DNA from: Bacteroidales bacterium
GTDB taxonomy: Bacteria > Bacteroidota > Bacteroidia > Bacteroidales > UBA932
Length of the DNA stretch: 64,000 nucleotides
Assembly (NCBI GenBank): GCA_022648685.1
Contig: JALCMW010000003.1
Location: 1 to 64,000 of the forward strand
Direction of reading: 5' to 3'
The first letter of the stretch is position 1; every line of letters starts with the position of its first letter. The notes below the pieces were generated by a model. That model had not been told where the DNA came from. It did not search any database and was given only the letters and a program-made list of their open reading frames with translations. Positions 16,421 to 24,229 of the stretch are shown here, piece after piece. Both the position numbers and the translations under genes were made by a program.

Positions 16421-17071
16421 ATGGACGAAACCATGTTTCATATTGATTATAAAACCATATCTGGGATAGTCTTCGGAGCGCTATATCAAATGAAAAATAT
16501 GGGGCGTAGCTCACATTTCAATGAACGATATTTGCACCATTATTTTTCGTCTCAGATTCTCAAAGAACATCCTATTGAATTCAGCGACACTTGTCAGTTT
16601 CATCCGGAATGGGCTACGGAAGTAAAGAATACGGGTCGTAAAGCAAAGTATCTCCGTACAGGGAAAAAATATTGTGTCGACGATGTTAAAGGTTCATCTG
16701 GATTCGTAGACTTCGCGCTTGGCAGTCTCGATAGCCCTTATTGTGGTATTGAGTTCAAGATGTCCACAATCTTCAATAAAGAGGGCGTTATTTATGACTA
16801 TATGAAACTACTTGATAGCTGGAACCCGTTCAATAATGTGGTGTCTGTTGTGGTGTATTACGGGCATAAAAAACATTCAGAATGGATGGCTGCGGACAAG
16901 CTTACGGATTGCGTGCTTGAGGCAGAACGGCGACTAGGATCAAGAAAAAAGGCCGAAGGGCCTTCTATTCATATTCATTTTATTGTTGCAGAAATATATG
17001 AGCGTAACGCTACTATATTCGAGTGCACACAGGAAAATGGCACATTTATGAAATATAATCTAGATAATTAA
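16421..17071 (+). CDS. Hypothetical protein, possible PD-(D/E)xK-like fold
   Basis: The 216-residue soluble protein has no signal peptide. Residues about 90-115 read GFVDFALGS followed by GIEFKMS, an Asp and an ExK spaced as in the core of PD-(D/E)xK nuclease folds. A strand VVSVVVYYG follows. This pattern occurs in restriction-like enzymes and in some defence proteins, but the remaining motif positions are not clear enough to claim nuclease activity. A TAAATTTG box at 16384-16391 could be its promoter. It is 14 bases upstream of the MORN-repeat gene and may share its transcript. Confidence 0.45.
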   Translation: MDETMFHIDYKTISGIVFGALYQMKNMGRSSHFNERYLHHYFSSQILKEHPIEFSDTCQFHPEWATEVKNTGRKAKYLRTGKKYCVDDVKGSSGFVDFALGSLDSPYCGIEFKMSTIFNKEGVIYDYMKLLDSWNPFNNVVSVVVYYGHKKHSEWMAADKLTDCVLEAERRLGSRKKAEGPSIHIHFIVAEIYERNATIFECTQENGTFMKYNLDN

Positions 17072-17085
17072 ACAGGTCCCTCATT

Positions 17086-19002
17086 ATGAAGAGAATACTC
17101 ACGGCTATGTTCATAGTTTCTTTTGCATTGATTTCATCAGCACAAGAAACATTCAAAGACTATCAGGATGCAATTCAAGAAGAATTCAAAGATGATATTC
17201 CTGAATACGATGCTAATGGAGGGCGGGACAAGTTGATATCCTTTCCCAATTATGGCTACTATATCAAAGGTGTCATCAGTAAAGGAAAGTTGACCGTCGG
17301 CACTATAGCGAATATTTATAGAGGTACTTCAGAATCCGATTTATTGCTCAAAGGTCGGGTGTTAGACGCTTCCGGTGCATGCGTCGTTAAGGGAGTTCGT
17401 TATAACGATGATGAGTCAACGACATATGGTATATTTATCCTATCAAACTATTTCGGTTCTCTCTCCTGTAAGCCTAAATCAGCAAATGCTTTAGAAATTA
17501 AAGAAAAGGAAATCTTGTATCAATGTGGAAAATACGCGACTTGCGATGCTATAGTCCAGGTTGACGGTGAGTTCTCTAAGGTTGTTGTGGACGGACGATC
17601 AGGAGGTAGATCATACAATTATCTTGAGGTCCCTGTAACTGAAAGCAATATTGAACGTGTGGGCTATAAAAACATCTATGACCTTTTGCTTACAGCAAGT
17701 GAGGATATCGTTATAGAAAAGAATGATGGGAGTGTTTTCTGTGGAAAAACTAATACTTTTGCTTCCGATAATGGCCGGATATCTTTTGAGCAACTAGAAG
17801 GAACTTTGACATTTGACAGTGGGCCGATAATTAGAAAAATAGTTGCGTTAAAGGATGGGTATATGACAATGACAACTGAATACTCTGACCCAAAGTATCC
17901 CATAAAAACTCAGACACTATATACATTCCCTGCATCTTGTCAGACATCCGAGTGGCGGGGAGGGAAGTTGTGGGATCTATTGCCATATCTGAACCACTGT
18001 GAAAAGCTACGCAACGTCTATTCTGATGGCAGTTCTTTCGAGGGGGTTGTAGAAATCTCAAACATTATCGTCAAAGAAGATGGTAACATTTCGTATAATA
18101 CAAACATAATAAAGGGAGTCCAAGTATTTGCGGACGGAACTCGCTTTGAAGGGACGTTTGTTAATGGACAAGTTGGCACGGGAAGCTGTCAATGGCCCAA
18201 TGGTGACCGTTTCGAAGGGAATTTGTCGAATAATTTTTTTTACGGTGTGCCTACAGAAGGTACAACATATTTTAAAGATGGTACCTCCGCGAAAGGAAAT
18301 TGGTTGGCAAAATACAAACTCTCAGAAGCTGGCTATAAGAGGCTCGTTTCCCTAAAGTATCCATCTTTGATGAGGGATGCAGCCAGTTCGACAAAGAGAG
18401 AAGAAATATTCGATGATTACGAAGGAACTGAGCCATATTGGACAGGGGTGAGCTATTTTTCCCCTACAGCAGAATGTGAAGACACATTTCGGGCGGTATA
18501 TATGTCTTATAATAAGAAAAAGGATATTTATTATTTTTCAGGTGAGCAAGATATGCATGAACTCGAAATTCAGCTGGACGAGAATAAAAGACACATATTG
18601 GAGGCATACTACGATGAAGGGGAATTAGTATATGTAACATACTTTAAGTGGTATTCTAATGGCGAAATCGAGTCTATTAAGTGCTACGACCAAAAACGAA
18701 AGGAGATATACTTGTCATGCAATTTCTATTCTAACGGTGTTTTGAGAAGTGCATACAAATACGGAGTAGGAAACGCCGGAAAGAACATCCTGTTGCTTTC
18801 CAAAGAGTCTCACCCTACATTTGGAGGGTATACAGTAAAACAGTACGATCTTAATGGAAACTTCGAACTAAACTCCGCTTGGGACATAGGCGAAAGTGGA
18901 GATTCGTTCTTCTATTCTATGGTACCATACAAGTTTTATATAAATAAGTGGAGGAAGAAGGATACTCCGAATTCATTTGTTGACAAATTCCTTTCCAAGT
19001 AA
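17086..19002 (+). CDS. Secreted MORN-repeat protein
   Basis: The 638-residue protein has a signal peptide ending near SSAQ (residue 19). The middle, residues about 330-410, holds MORN-type repeats: YSDGSSFEGVVE, FADGTRFEGTFVNGQ, WPNGDRFEGNL and FKDGTSAKGNW. MORN repeats in Bacteroidales occur in surface or periplasmic proteins of unknown function. A second set of shorter YSNGE/YSNGVL motifs near residues 530-570 resembles MORN-variant toxin-antidote repeats. The C-terminal 60 residues are unassigned. Its stop is followed at once by a fragment of another secreted protein, which suggests a rearranged 3' side. Confidence 0.65.
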   Translation: MKRILTAMFIVSFALISSAQETFKDYQDAIQEEFKDDIPEYDANGGRDKLISFPNYGYYIKGVISKGKLTVGTIANIYRGTSESDLLLKGRVLDASGACVVKGVRYNDDESTTYGIFILSNYFGSLSCKPKSANALEIKEKEILYQCGKYATCDAIVQVDGEFSKVVVDGRSGGRSYNYLEVPVTESNIERVGYKNIYDLLLTASEDIVIEKNDGSVFCGKTNTFASDNGRISFEQLEGTLTFDSGPIIRKIVALKDGYMTMTTEYSDPKYPIKTQTLYTFPASCQTSEWRGGKLWDLLPYLNHCEKLRNVYSDGSSFEGVVEISNIIVKEDGNISYNTNIIKGVQVFADGTRFEGTFVNGQVGTGSCQWPNGDRFEGNLSNNFFYGVPTEGTTYFKDGTSAKGNWLAKYKLSEAGYKRLVSLKYPSLMRDAASSTKREEIFDDYEGTEPYWTGVSYFSPTAECEDTFRAVYMSYNKKKDIYYFSGEQDMHELEIQLDENKRHILEAYYDEGELVYVTYFKWYSNGEIESIKCYDQKRKEIYLSCNFYSNGVLRSAYKYGVGNAGKNILLLSKESHPTFGGYTVKQYDLNGNFELNSAWDIGESGDSFFYSMVPYKFYINKWRKKDTPNSFVDKFLSK

Positions 19003-19009
19003 GGGCTGT

Positions 19010-19261
19010 AAACTCAAATCAGGAAATATTGAACTACAGATAAAATTGTACCAACCTGACGGTTCATTATCATTTTTAAGTTTTTTACATCCTTCATATA
19101 GTTATGCAAGAAATCTTTATATTATTGACGGGAATACGATTACGGCCGTACTTAGAGGTTTTGGAAATTCTGACATGGGGCATTGGAGTCCCGGGACTTA
19201 CAGGTTTGAGATTTGGGATGATGGGATCTGTCTTGCCACCAAGTCTTTCACCATTTATTAA
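19010..19261 (+). pseudogene. C-terminal fragment of a secreted Bacteroidales protein
   Basis: An open stretch of about 83 codons with no proper start ends in WSPGTYRFEIWDDGICL followed by KSFTIY. That is a beta-strand tail I associate with the C-termini of Bacteroidales MORN/WG-type proteins. It begins right after the MORN gene stop in another frame. It is probably the remaining end of a neighbouring paralogue or of an earlier, longer form of the MORN gene. Confidence 0.4.
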
Positions 19262-19716
19262 TTGATGGCCGGACATATTAAACTTGATGTTGGTAAAAGG
19301 TGTCTTGCATACAGGTCAAAGGCAAATTACATTGACAGGCATTGTGCGAAACTGGGAAATTCCATCTCTCTAAATGGCACTTGCTATAATCTAAACTGCG
19401 AACTGTAATTTTACTGAAATTTTGTCATATTTTTCAATAAAGGCTTGTATATAAGGCAAATGATGATTATAATTGTAACCGTTGTTTGTTACCGGTTTTG
19501 CGCAATGCCTATTTTCGAGAGCAATAGTTGCGGAAACGACGGGTAACAAATATTTTTATTGCTAACCAAAATGTCTCTTATCAATTGAACATCCGGATTC
19601 CGTCTGGCTCATAGCCGCACGGGGGTCGGGTGAGTTGTACAATACTACCCGAAAATCGGATTACTGCATTAAAGACAAAAGTGACTATCGAGACTCTTAA
19701 ATGAAAAGGCTATAAT

Positions 19717-19857
19717 ATGAATATGGAAACGATTAATCGCATAACAGATTCTAAATATTTGGTTATTATTGATACTAAAATTTATTCTAAGACAGCAATT
19801 ACTGCAACTTTGTATAAATTTTCAGAAGACTGGTATATAAATGAAGCAATCGATTGA
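19717..19857 (+). CDS. Short ORF resembling the start of HxsD (His-Xaa-Ser system)
   Basis: The 46-codon ORF reads KYLVIIDTKIYSKTAITAT then LYKFSEDWYI. This resembles the IYSKEAI...YKFT pattern at the start of HxsD proteins of the His-Xaa-Ser repeat system. No HxsA, HxsB or HxsC neighbour is present, and the ORF is about half the expected length. It is probably a relic. The rest of 19262-20005 (about 600 bases) has no other recognisable content. Confidence 0.3.
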   Translation: MNMETINRITDSKYLVIIDTKIYSKTAITATLYKFSEDWYINEAID

Positions 19858-20005
19858 TCGGTTATAAATGATATCCAAATTGTTTGCATGCTGCGGAGCG
19901 GGTCGTTATTTTTATGTATTTTTGCGGGGAGCAATGCCATGATCCTCCGGCCGCGGGTATCTGAATGAAAAGGCGGAGCCGGAGGTGTCTGAAGGCGAAT
20001 GAAAT

Positions 20006-20737
20006 ATGAATAAGAGCATTATTCTGATATTTATAGCAATTTTACTGTCAAATGGTTTGGCGGCTCAAACCGTCCCCGATTCTTTACGGGCCGGGAAACC
20101 GGAAGTCAGACAATTGATCGTGCCCGGTTCTGCAATAGTAATCGGGTCTGCCCTTAGCGGAAGCCATTTGGAGAAAGAGGTTAAGAACAGTTTTCACAAT
20201 GGGGAGGAACATAAGTCCGATTGTGCACTTCCGATCGACGATCTGATGCGGTTTTTTCCTGTTCCGGAAATCTATATTGCCGATATGTTCGGCGTAAAGG
20301 CCAGGAATAATTGGTTCGACCAGACGAAGTATCTTGTAATTGCCAATGCCATCAATGCCGGGATTACTCTTGCCGGGAAGCATATAATCAACAAAAAACG
20401 TCCCGGGGGGGAAGACTATTCTTTTCCTTCCGGCCATAGTTCCGTTTCATTTACGAATGCGGCTGTTTTATATTACGAATTTAAAGATACATCTCCGGTA
20501 TTGGCGTACAGCGGATATGCAATAGCGACCGTGGTTGCGGGATCGCGCATTGTCAATAACAGGCATTGGCTTTCCGATGTGATGGTCGGTTCGGGACTTG
20601 GCATGCTGGTAACGACGATGGTGTATCATTACGAGCCTTTGAAAAATTGGAACCCGTTTAAGAAATCGGAGAATATAACATTTGTTCCGAGCTATAATAA
20701 CAATGGCGTCGGCTTCTACTTCGGCTATGTATTTTGA
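20006..20737 (+). CDS. PAP2-family phosphatase, exported
   Basis: The 243-residue protein has a signal peptide ending AAQ (residue 21). The three PAP2 phosphatase blocks are complete: KKRPGGEDYS (about 130-140), the PSGHSS block, and SRIVNNRHWLSDV with the catalytic His and Asp. Members dephosphorylate lipid phosphates such as undecaprenyl pyrophosphate, phosphatidylglycerol phosphate or lipid A at the periplasmic face. Its first 99 codons and leader are duplicated at 14320-14634 in the RadC chimera. Its stop directly abuts the stop of the convergent AbiEii gene with no bases between. This is the intact parental copy. Confidence 0.9.
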   Translation: MNKSIILIFIAILLSNGLAAQTVPDSLRAGKPEVRQLIVPGSAIVIGSALSGSHLEKEVKNSFHNGEEHKSDCALPIDDLMRFFPVPEIYIADMFGVKARNNWFDQTKYLVIANAINAGITLAGKHIINKKRPGGEDYSFPSGHSSVSFTNAAVLYYEFKDTSPVLAYSGYAIATVVAGSRIVNNRHWLSDVMVGSGLGMLVTTMVYHYEPLKNWNPFKKSENITFVPSYNNNGVGFYFGYVF

Positions 20738-21562
20738 TTATCCGATCTTAATCATTCCGGCTAGCTGAAGAAAATAATCGTTTGACCAGATGTCAAGCTC
20801 TTTTGGATTGTTCAGAAAGGGGAGCACGTCCTGCTTGACTTGAGAGATGTCGGCATTTGCAAAACGCTCCTGCAATGCTTCCTTGAATTCGGCCGGACTT
20901 ATATCCTTGCCGTTGAACTGCCGTATACGTTCCTGTAGGTGCTTGAAGTCCAGCGTAATCCCATTGCGGACATACCATTCGAAGTCATACCAATCGCGTC
21001 CTTTTACGCGTTGTTTCCACGTCCTGAAAACGAGAGCATGCATTTTCCCGGCGAAAAGGTCCGGGAGGGAAACGCATCTTGTCATGAATGATTTAGGCTG
21101 CAGGTGCAGCTTCTGCTCTGTTGAGAACTTCAGAGGCGGCATTGTATCCACTTCAATCTTAACTTTTATGGCCTTTTCCGTTGTGAAAGAGATATCAAAG
21201 ATATCCGTATTGTCCTTAGGAAAAGCCAATTCCACCTTGCCGAAGTCCTTTTTGTCTTTCTTTCTGATTTCTACGGTCCGTCCGACGATGGCAAACTGAT
21301 CAATTATCGGTTGGAAGTACCGCTCGAAACTGAACGAAGAATCTTCATCGAGCAATGTGAAGTCCATATCTTCACTGAATCTGTTGAGTCCGTGGAATAT
21401 GCGCAGGCATGTGCCTCCGTAGAACGCCGCCTTGTCGAAAAAACCACCGTCGGCAAGCCCGGCAAGGATTATCTCCTGGCTTACTTCGTAAATGGCATTT
21501 CGTCTTGCCTGGTCTGTGCTTTGGTCGTATGCCGAGAGCATTTTTTCGTATAATTCATTCAT
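20738..21562 (-). CDS. AbiEii-family nucleotidyltransferase toxin
   Basis: The start at 21562 is chosen because its ATG overlaps the antitoxin stop as ATGA; an earlier in-frame codon at 21622 would run 64 bases into the antitoxin gene. The protein (274 residues) has the AbiEii motifs FYGGTCLRIFHGLNRFSEDMDF, then KIEVDTMPP and VKGRDWYDFEW. These are the four conserved blocks of this polymerase-beta-like family. AbiEii enzymes transfer nucleotides to RNA targets and arrest growth; tRNA is the demonstrated target of some homologues. All key residues seem present, so the toxin should be active. It forms a type IV toxin-antitoxin pair with the gene just upstream. Confidence 0.88.
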   Translation of the reverse strand: MNELYEKMLSAYDQSTDQARRNAIYEVSQEIILAGLADGGFFDKAAFYGGTCLRIFHGLNRFSEDMDFTLLDEDSSFSFERYFQPIIDQFAIVGRTVEIRKKDKKDFGKVELAFPKDNTDIFDISFTTEKAIKVKIEVDTMPPLKFSTEQKLHLQPKSFMTRCVSLPDLFAGKMHALVFRTWKQRVKGRDWYDFEWYVRNGITLDFKHLQERIRQFNGKDISPAEFKEALQERFANADISQVKQDVLPFLNNPKELDIWSNDYFLQLAGMIKIG

Positions 21563-22185
21563 TGCTCGAGAAGTCTTATGAGCATTTGAATTGATCCGGC
21601 CTTCTTTCCGGCTTTTGCGCATTGTTCTAATATTTCCCTGTCAAATGTCTTGAATTCGTACATGTCTAGTCTTAAATCATCTTCGAGGTAGTGCCTGACG
21701 TCGCGAAGATAACGAAGGTTGAGTCCTGCCGTATTGGCAATTAAATCGCTAAGCGCCTTTTCCGGGCCGGCAATTATGAATGTGGATTCATCCGTTTTCC
21801 CCTGTCTTAGACCTATCGGGAAGTAATCCCTGTTTACGCAGGTGTATTCGAATGTGCCAAGTGTATTCGTGAAGCTGCGTGAATGCTTGACGGTCATGCT
21901 TTGTGTGATTACAACCCTTTCGGGAATGAGTCCATACCATCTTAGTGCGCTGAGCATCGAGATGTAGGAAGGGGAATACAAATGGTTGGCGACAAGTTCC
22001 GTGCTAATTCGATTGCCGCTGATATCCGGATTGACGATGTATAGTCCGCGCTTTAGGCGGATGATGCTGCCGGTATTCTCCAGTGCCGCCACTTTTTGGT
22101 GGACTCCGGAGATGCCTGGATAGAGCGACGCGATTGCTTTTGCCGTTACAGGGGTGTTGCCGAATATTTGTAATGCATCCTTCAT
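21559..22185 (-). CDS. AbiEi-family antitoxin and transcriptional repressor
   Basis: The 208-residue protein has the AbiEi plan: an N-terminal winged helix (AIASLYPGISGVHQKVAALE, then IIRLKRGLYIV) and a C-terminal antitoxin domain beginning LVANHLYSPSYISMLSALRWYGLIPE. AbiEi proteins neutralise AbiEii and repress the shared promoter by binding inverted repeats. Here an 11-bp inverted repeat lies over the predicted -33 element, fitting that model. The -7 box TATATTTG sits only about 6 bases upstream of the start codon, so the mRNA may be nearly leaderless. It overlaps the toxin gene by 4 bases. Confidence 0.88.
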   Translation of the reverse strand: MKDALQIFGNTPVTAKAIASLYPGISGVHQKVAALENTGSIIRLKRGLYIVNPDISGNRISTELVANHLYSPSYISMLSALRWYGLIPERVVITQSMTVKHSRSFTNTLGTFEYTCVNRDYFPIGLRQGKTDESTFIIAGPEKALSDLIANTAGLNLRYLRDVRHYLEDDLRLDMYEFKTFDREILEQCAKAGKKAGSIQMLIRLLEQ

Positions 22186-22190
22186 TGCTG

Positions 22191-22198
22191 CAAATATA
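22191..22198 (-). promoter_or_regulatory. -7 promoter box of the AbiE operon
   Basis: The minus strand reads TATATTTG immediately upstream of the abiEi start. A TTG (minus) at 22220-22222 is at -33 distance and lies inside the inverted repeat. Confidence 0.55.
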
Positions 22199-22210
22199 GT
22201 AAAATCCTGA

Positions 22211-22241
22211 ACAGAAAATCAAGAAAAACATGATTTTCTGT
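22211..22241. promoter_or_regulatory. Inverted repeat, likely AbiEi operator
   Basis: ACAGAAAATCA and TGATTTTCTGT form a perfect 11-bp inverted repeat separated by nine bases. It covers the -33 region of the AbiE promoter. AbiEi proteins are known to bind inverted repeats at this position; the assignment here is inference. Confidence 0.55.
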
Positions 22242-22561
22242 ACGAATATTTACTGCCGCGACTTTCCGTTAGTCTATTCCGTTTGTCTGACCCATTTGTT
22301 TGTCCCGGAGGTCGGTCCTGTACAAAGTGTGAAAATAATGATATGCCATTTTATGGAATAAATTATAGCCAAAATATGGAATTTTTATTGGCCGAATTGG
22401 GGAATTCATAAAATTGATTCTATAGTCGTGTAAAACTAATATCGGCTGCTAGGCAAAGACACTGTTTATGTTGTTCCTATCGGGTGTTTGAAAGATTGAA
22501 TTCGAATTATACCTCCCAAGTTAAATTGTCGGTGTTCATATCTTCTAATAAAGTCTGATTT

Positions 22562-22593
22562 CCGTATTATGTAAAAGTATTTGTGTAATACGG
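22562..22593. promoter_or_regulatory. Inverted repeat CCGTATTA/TAATACGG, likely antitoxin operator
   Basis: An 8-bp perfect inverted repeat with a 16-base spacer ends just upstream of the -7 box of the DUF6364/PIN operon and covers the -33 region (TTTG at 22580-22583). Ribbon-helix-helix antitoxins usually bind such sites. Confidence 0.45.
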
Positions 22594-22599
22594 ATTATT

Positions 22600-22607
22600 T
22601 ATATTTG
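22600..22607 (+). promoter_or_regulatory. -7 promoter box of the DUF6364/PIN operon
   Basis: TATATTTG lies 24 bases upstream of the ATG at 22631, with a TTTG at 22580-22583 as the -33 element. Confidence 0.55.
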
Positions 22608-22630
22608 TACGTATAAACAGGTCTGTAATT

Positions 22631-22891
22631 ATGGATGCGAAATTAACATTAAAACTGGACAAACAAGTAATTGATAAAGTGAAAGAATATGCTTCTTCTC
22701 AGAGAAGGAGTCTATCCAGCTTGGTTGAGTCATACCTGAAATCGTTGGTTAATACGGATAAAAGAGAGAGCAACGATGATGATATTGAGATTTCCCCTTT
22801 TGTGAAGAGTTTGCAGACCGGGGTGAAAATTCCGGCTGATTTTGATTACAAAAAAGGATATGGCGACTATTTATCGGAAAAATACAAATGA
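22631..22891 (+). CDS. DUF6364-type ribbon-helix-helix antitoxin
   Basis: The 86-residue protein starts with an RHH DNA-binding motif: a basic strand AKLTLKLDKQVIDKVKEYA, then RRSLSSLVESYLKSL. A tail of about 40 residues (ISPFVKSLQTGVKIP...) is likely to wrap the toxin. It matches the small DUF6364 proteins that pair with PIN toxins. It overlaps the PIN gene by four bases (ATGA at 22888-22891). The antitoxin is intact although the toxin gene is frameshifted. It should also repress its own promoter through the upstream inverted repeat. Confidence 0.75.
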   Translation: MDAKLTLKLDKQVIDKVKEYASSQRRSLSSLVESYLKSLVNTDKRESNDDDIEISPFVKSLQTGVKIPADFDYKKGYGDYLSEKYK

Positions 22892-23318
22892 AAGAAAAGT
22901 TATTTTTAGATACGGATATTGTCATTGATTTGCTTGGTGAAAGAGTGCCATTCGATGAGGCGTCTGCTAAAATAGCCACGTTTGCCGATAGGGGGAAGTG
23001 CAGATTTATGTTTCTGCATTGACATATCCGATAGTGAATTATGTGTTTGCAAAATTTGAGGGCAGAGAAATTGCAAAAGTGAAAATTGGAAAATTAAAAG
23101 TAATAGCGGAAACGTCTGATCTTACAGACAAGATTATAGATAAAGGCCTCTTATCGGATTTTACTGATTTTGAAGATTCTTTGCAATATTATTGTGCCGT
23201 TGAAATGAATTGTGACATAATCATCACAAGAAATGGGAAAGATTTCAAAGAATCCGGCATTCCAGTATTGATGCCCTCTGAGTATTTGAAAAGTTTAAAG
23301 ACGAAAAGACAAGGATAA
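22888..23318 (+). pseudogene. PIN-domain toxin with a one-base frameshift
   Basis: The reading begins LFLDTDIVIDLLGERVPF, the first Asp-rich strand of a PIN ribonuclease. It continues to ATFADRG, then leaves the frame near 22990-22997 at GGGGGAAG and stops. The neighbouring frame resumes with VQIYVSALTYPIVNYVFA and runs to the end, including NCDIIITRNGKDFKESGIPVL with the late PIN acidic residues. One missing G in the homopolymer would explain the break. The toxin is inactive as sequenced unless the frame is restored by slippage or the base is an error. VapC-like toxins cleave tRNA or rRNA. Confidence 0.75.
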
Positions 23319-23420
23319 TTCGGTTCTGTCAAAACTAATATCAGTTACATCTATAAACACGGTCAACTTTTTTCGGGAATAAGGCATTCAAATAGTCAAC
23401 CTAAATCAGGAAACGACACG

Positions 23421-23580
23421 GGAGGCGGCCATGGCATCAGTAGCTTAAATATTTAATAATTAGCTGTTTAACCTTTTAGGAGCATGGACAGGTCGGTGGT
23501 TTTAGGGGGGCTGTCCACGCTCTAAATGGCCTAAATAGCTACATATCAATATGTTAATCAGATGCGACCATGGCCACCTC
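23421..23580 (+). repeat. Dispersed intergenic repeat, locus A (two units)
   Basis: Two diverged copies of a unit of about 72 bases start near 23425 and 23510. The second opens GGCTGTCCACG and both close in a CATGG motif. Other copies lie at 37380-37590, 48170-48270 and 50149-50345, always between genes. Confidence 0.55.
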
Positions 23581-23669
23581 CGGCATTTTTCAGAGAAAAT
23601 TTTCCGGCCGGGTTAGGAAATTCACGTGTCTTGTCGGAGATATTCACTATTCAGGGACATTTTCCTGGA

Positions 23670-23770
23670 GCTGTCATCTGGCGCTGCCATTTGGCGCTGT
23701 CATTTGGAGCTGTCATCTGGCGCTGTCATCTAGAGCTGTCATTTGGGGCTGTCCGGAGTTGCCATCCGGA
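23670..23770 (+). repeat. 13-bp minisatellite
   Basis: Six clean 13-base units of the type GCTGTCATCTGGC run head to tail from 23670 to 23747, followed by two degenerate ones. The array sits just past the 3' end of the HmuY-like gene on the other strand and could have arisen with the loss of that gene's end. Confidence 0.75.
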
Positions 23771-23836
23771 AAGTTATCACAAATGTCCTCCAGTCAACTC
23801 AAAACATTTATCCCCTCCTGTGCCGGGTGGCTTCCG

Positions 23837-24229
23837 TTATTTCACGTTACCGGGGGAATCGGTGGTGTAGCCGTCTGCCGGTGCGGTGTCGATGTTGAGG
23901 TAATTATCCTGCGTATCCTTGATGATGCCGCCCATGCCGTCTCCGGACGTACCTCCGTTGGTCTTGATGTAATCTCCGCATATGGCGAAATCCCAATCGC
24001 TTCGGGCCGCCCATGCTTTATCTTCTTCTTCTGACAGGAAAGTGCTCGTTCCCACAGTAGCTCCCTTATCAAACGAAAAATAAGTCCAATGATCGTCGCC
24101 CAGACCGTTGATCACCAATTCCTTCTCACTCTCTGCCGACGGCCTGTCCTTGTCACTGCTGCATGAAACAAGAAAAAGCGGCAAGACCAATACTATCGGC
24201 AGAAAATATTTCAAAACATATCTTTTCAT
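23837..24229 (-). CDS. Short HmuY-like lipoprotein, probably truncated
   Basis: The 130-residue protein has a lipoprotein signal (VLPLFLVSCSS, Cys about residue 23). After a linker comes DDHWTYFSFDKG and SDWDFAICGDYIKTNGGTSG. This is the start of the HmuY fold, which binds heme or other tetrapyrroles at the surface. HmuY proteins are usually about 200 residues or more, so the C-terminal half is missing here. It is the last gene of the protease/TonB operon and overlaps the papain-like gene by 4 bases. Its presence suggests that the operon handles heme freed by proteolysis, but this copy may not bind ligand. Confidence 0.6.
   Translation of the reverse strand: MKRYVLKYFLPIVLVLPLFLVSCSSDKDRPSAESEKELVINGLGDDHWTYFSFDKGATVGTSTFLSEEEDKAWAARSDWDFAICGDYIKTNGGTSGDGMGGIIKDTQDNYLNIDTAPADGYTTDSPGNVK

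Noticed and set aside
18977..19009. Start codon for the fragment after the MORN gene
   Set aside because: This stretch is the out-of-frame reading of the MORN gene's own last codons, so the fragment has no real start.
23670..23770. Possible CRISPR array
   Set aside because: The units are head to tail with no spacers, so it is a minisatellite.
23562..24034. Overlapping plus-strand ORFs of 102 and 154 codons
   Set aside because: They are translations of the 13-bp minisatellite and of the antisense of the HmuY-like gene.
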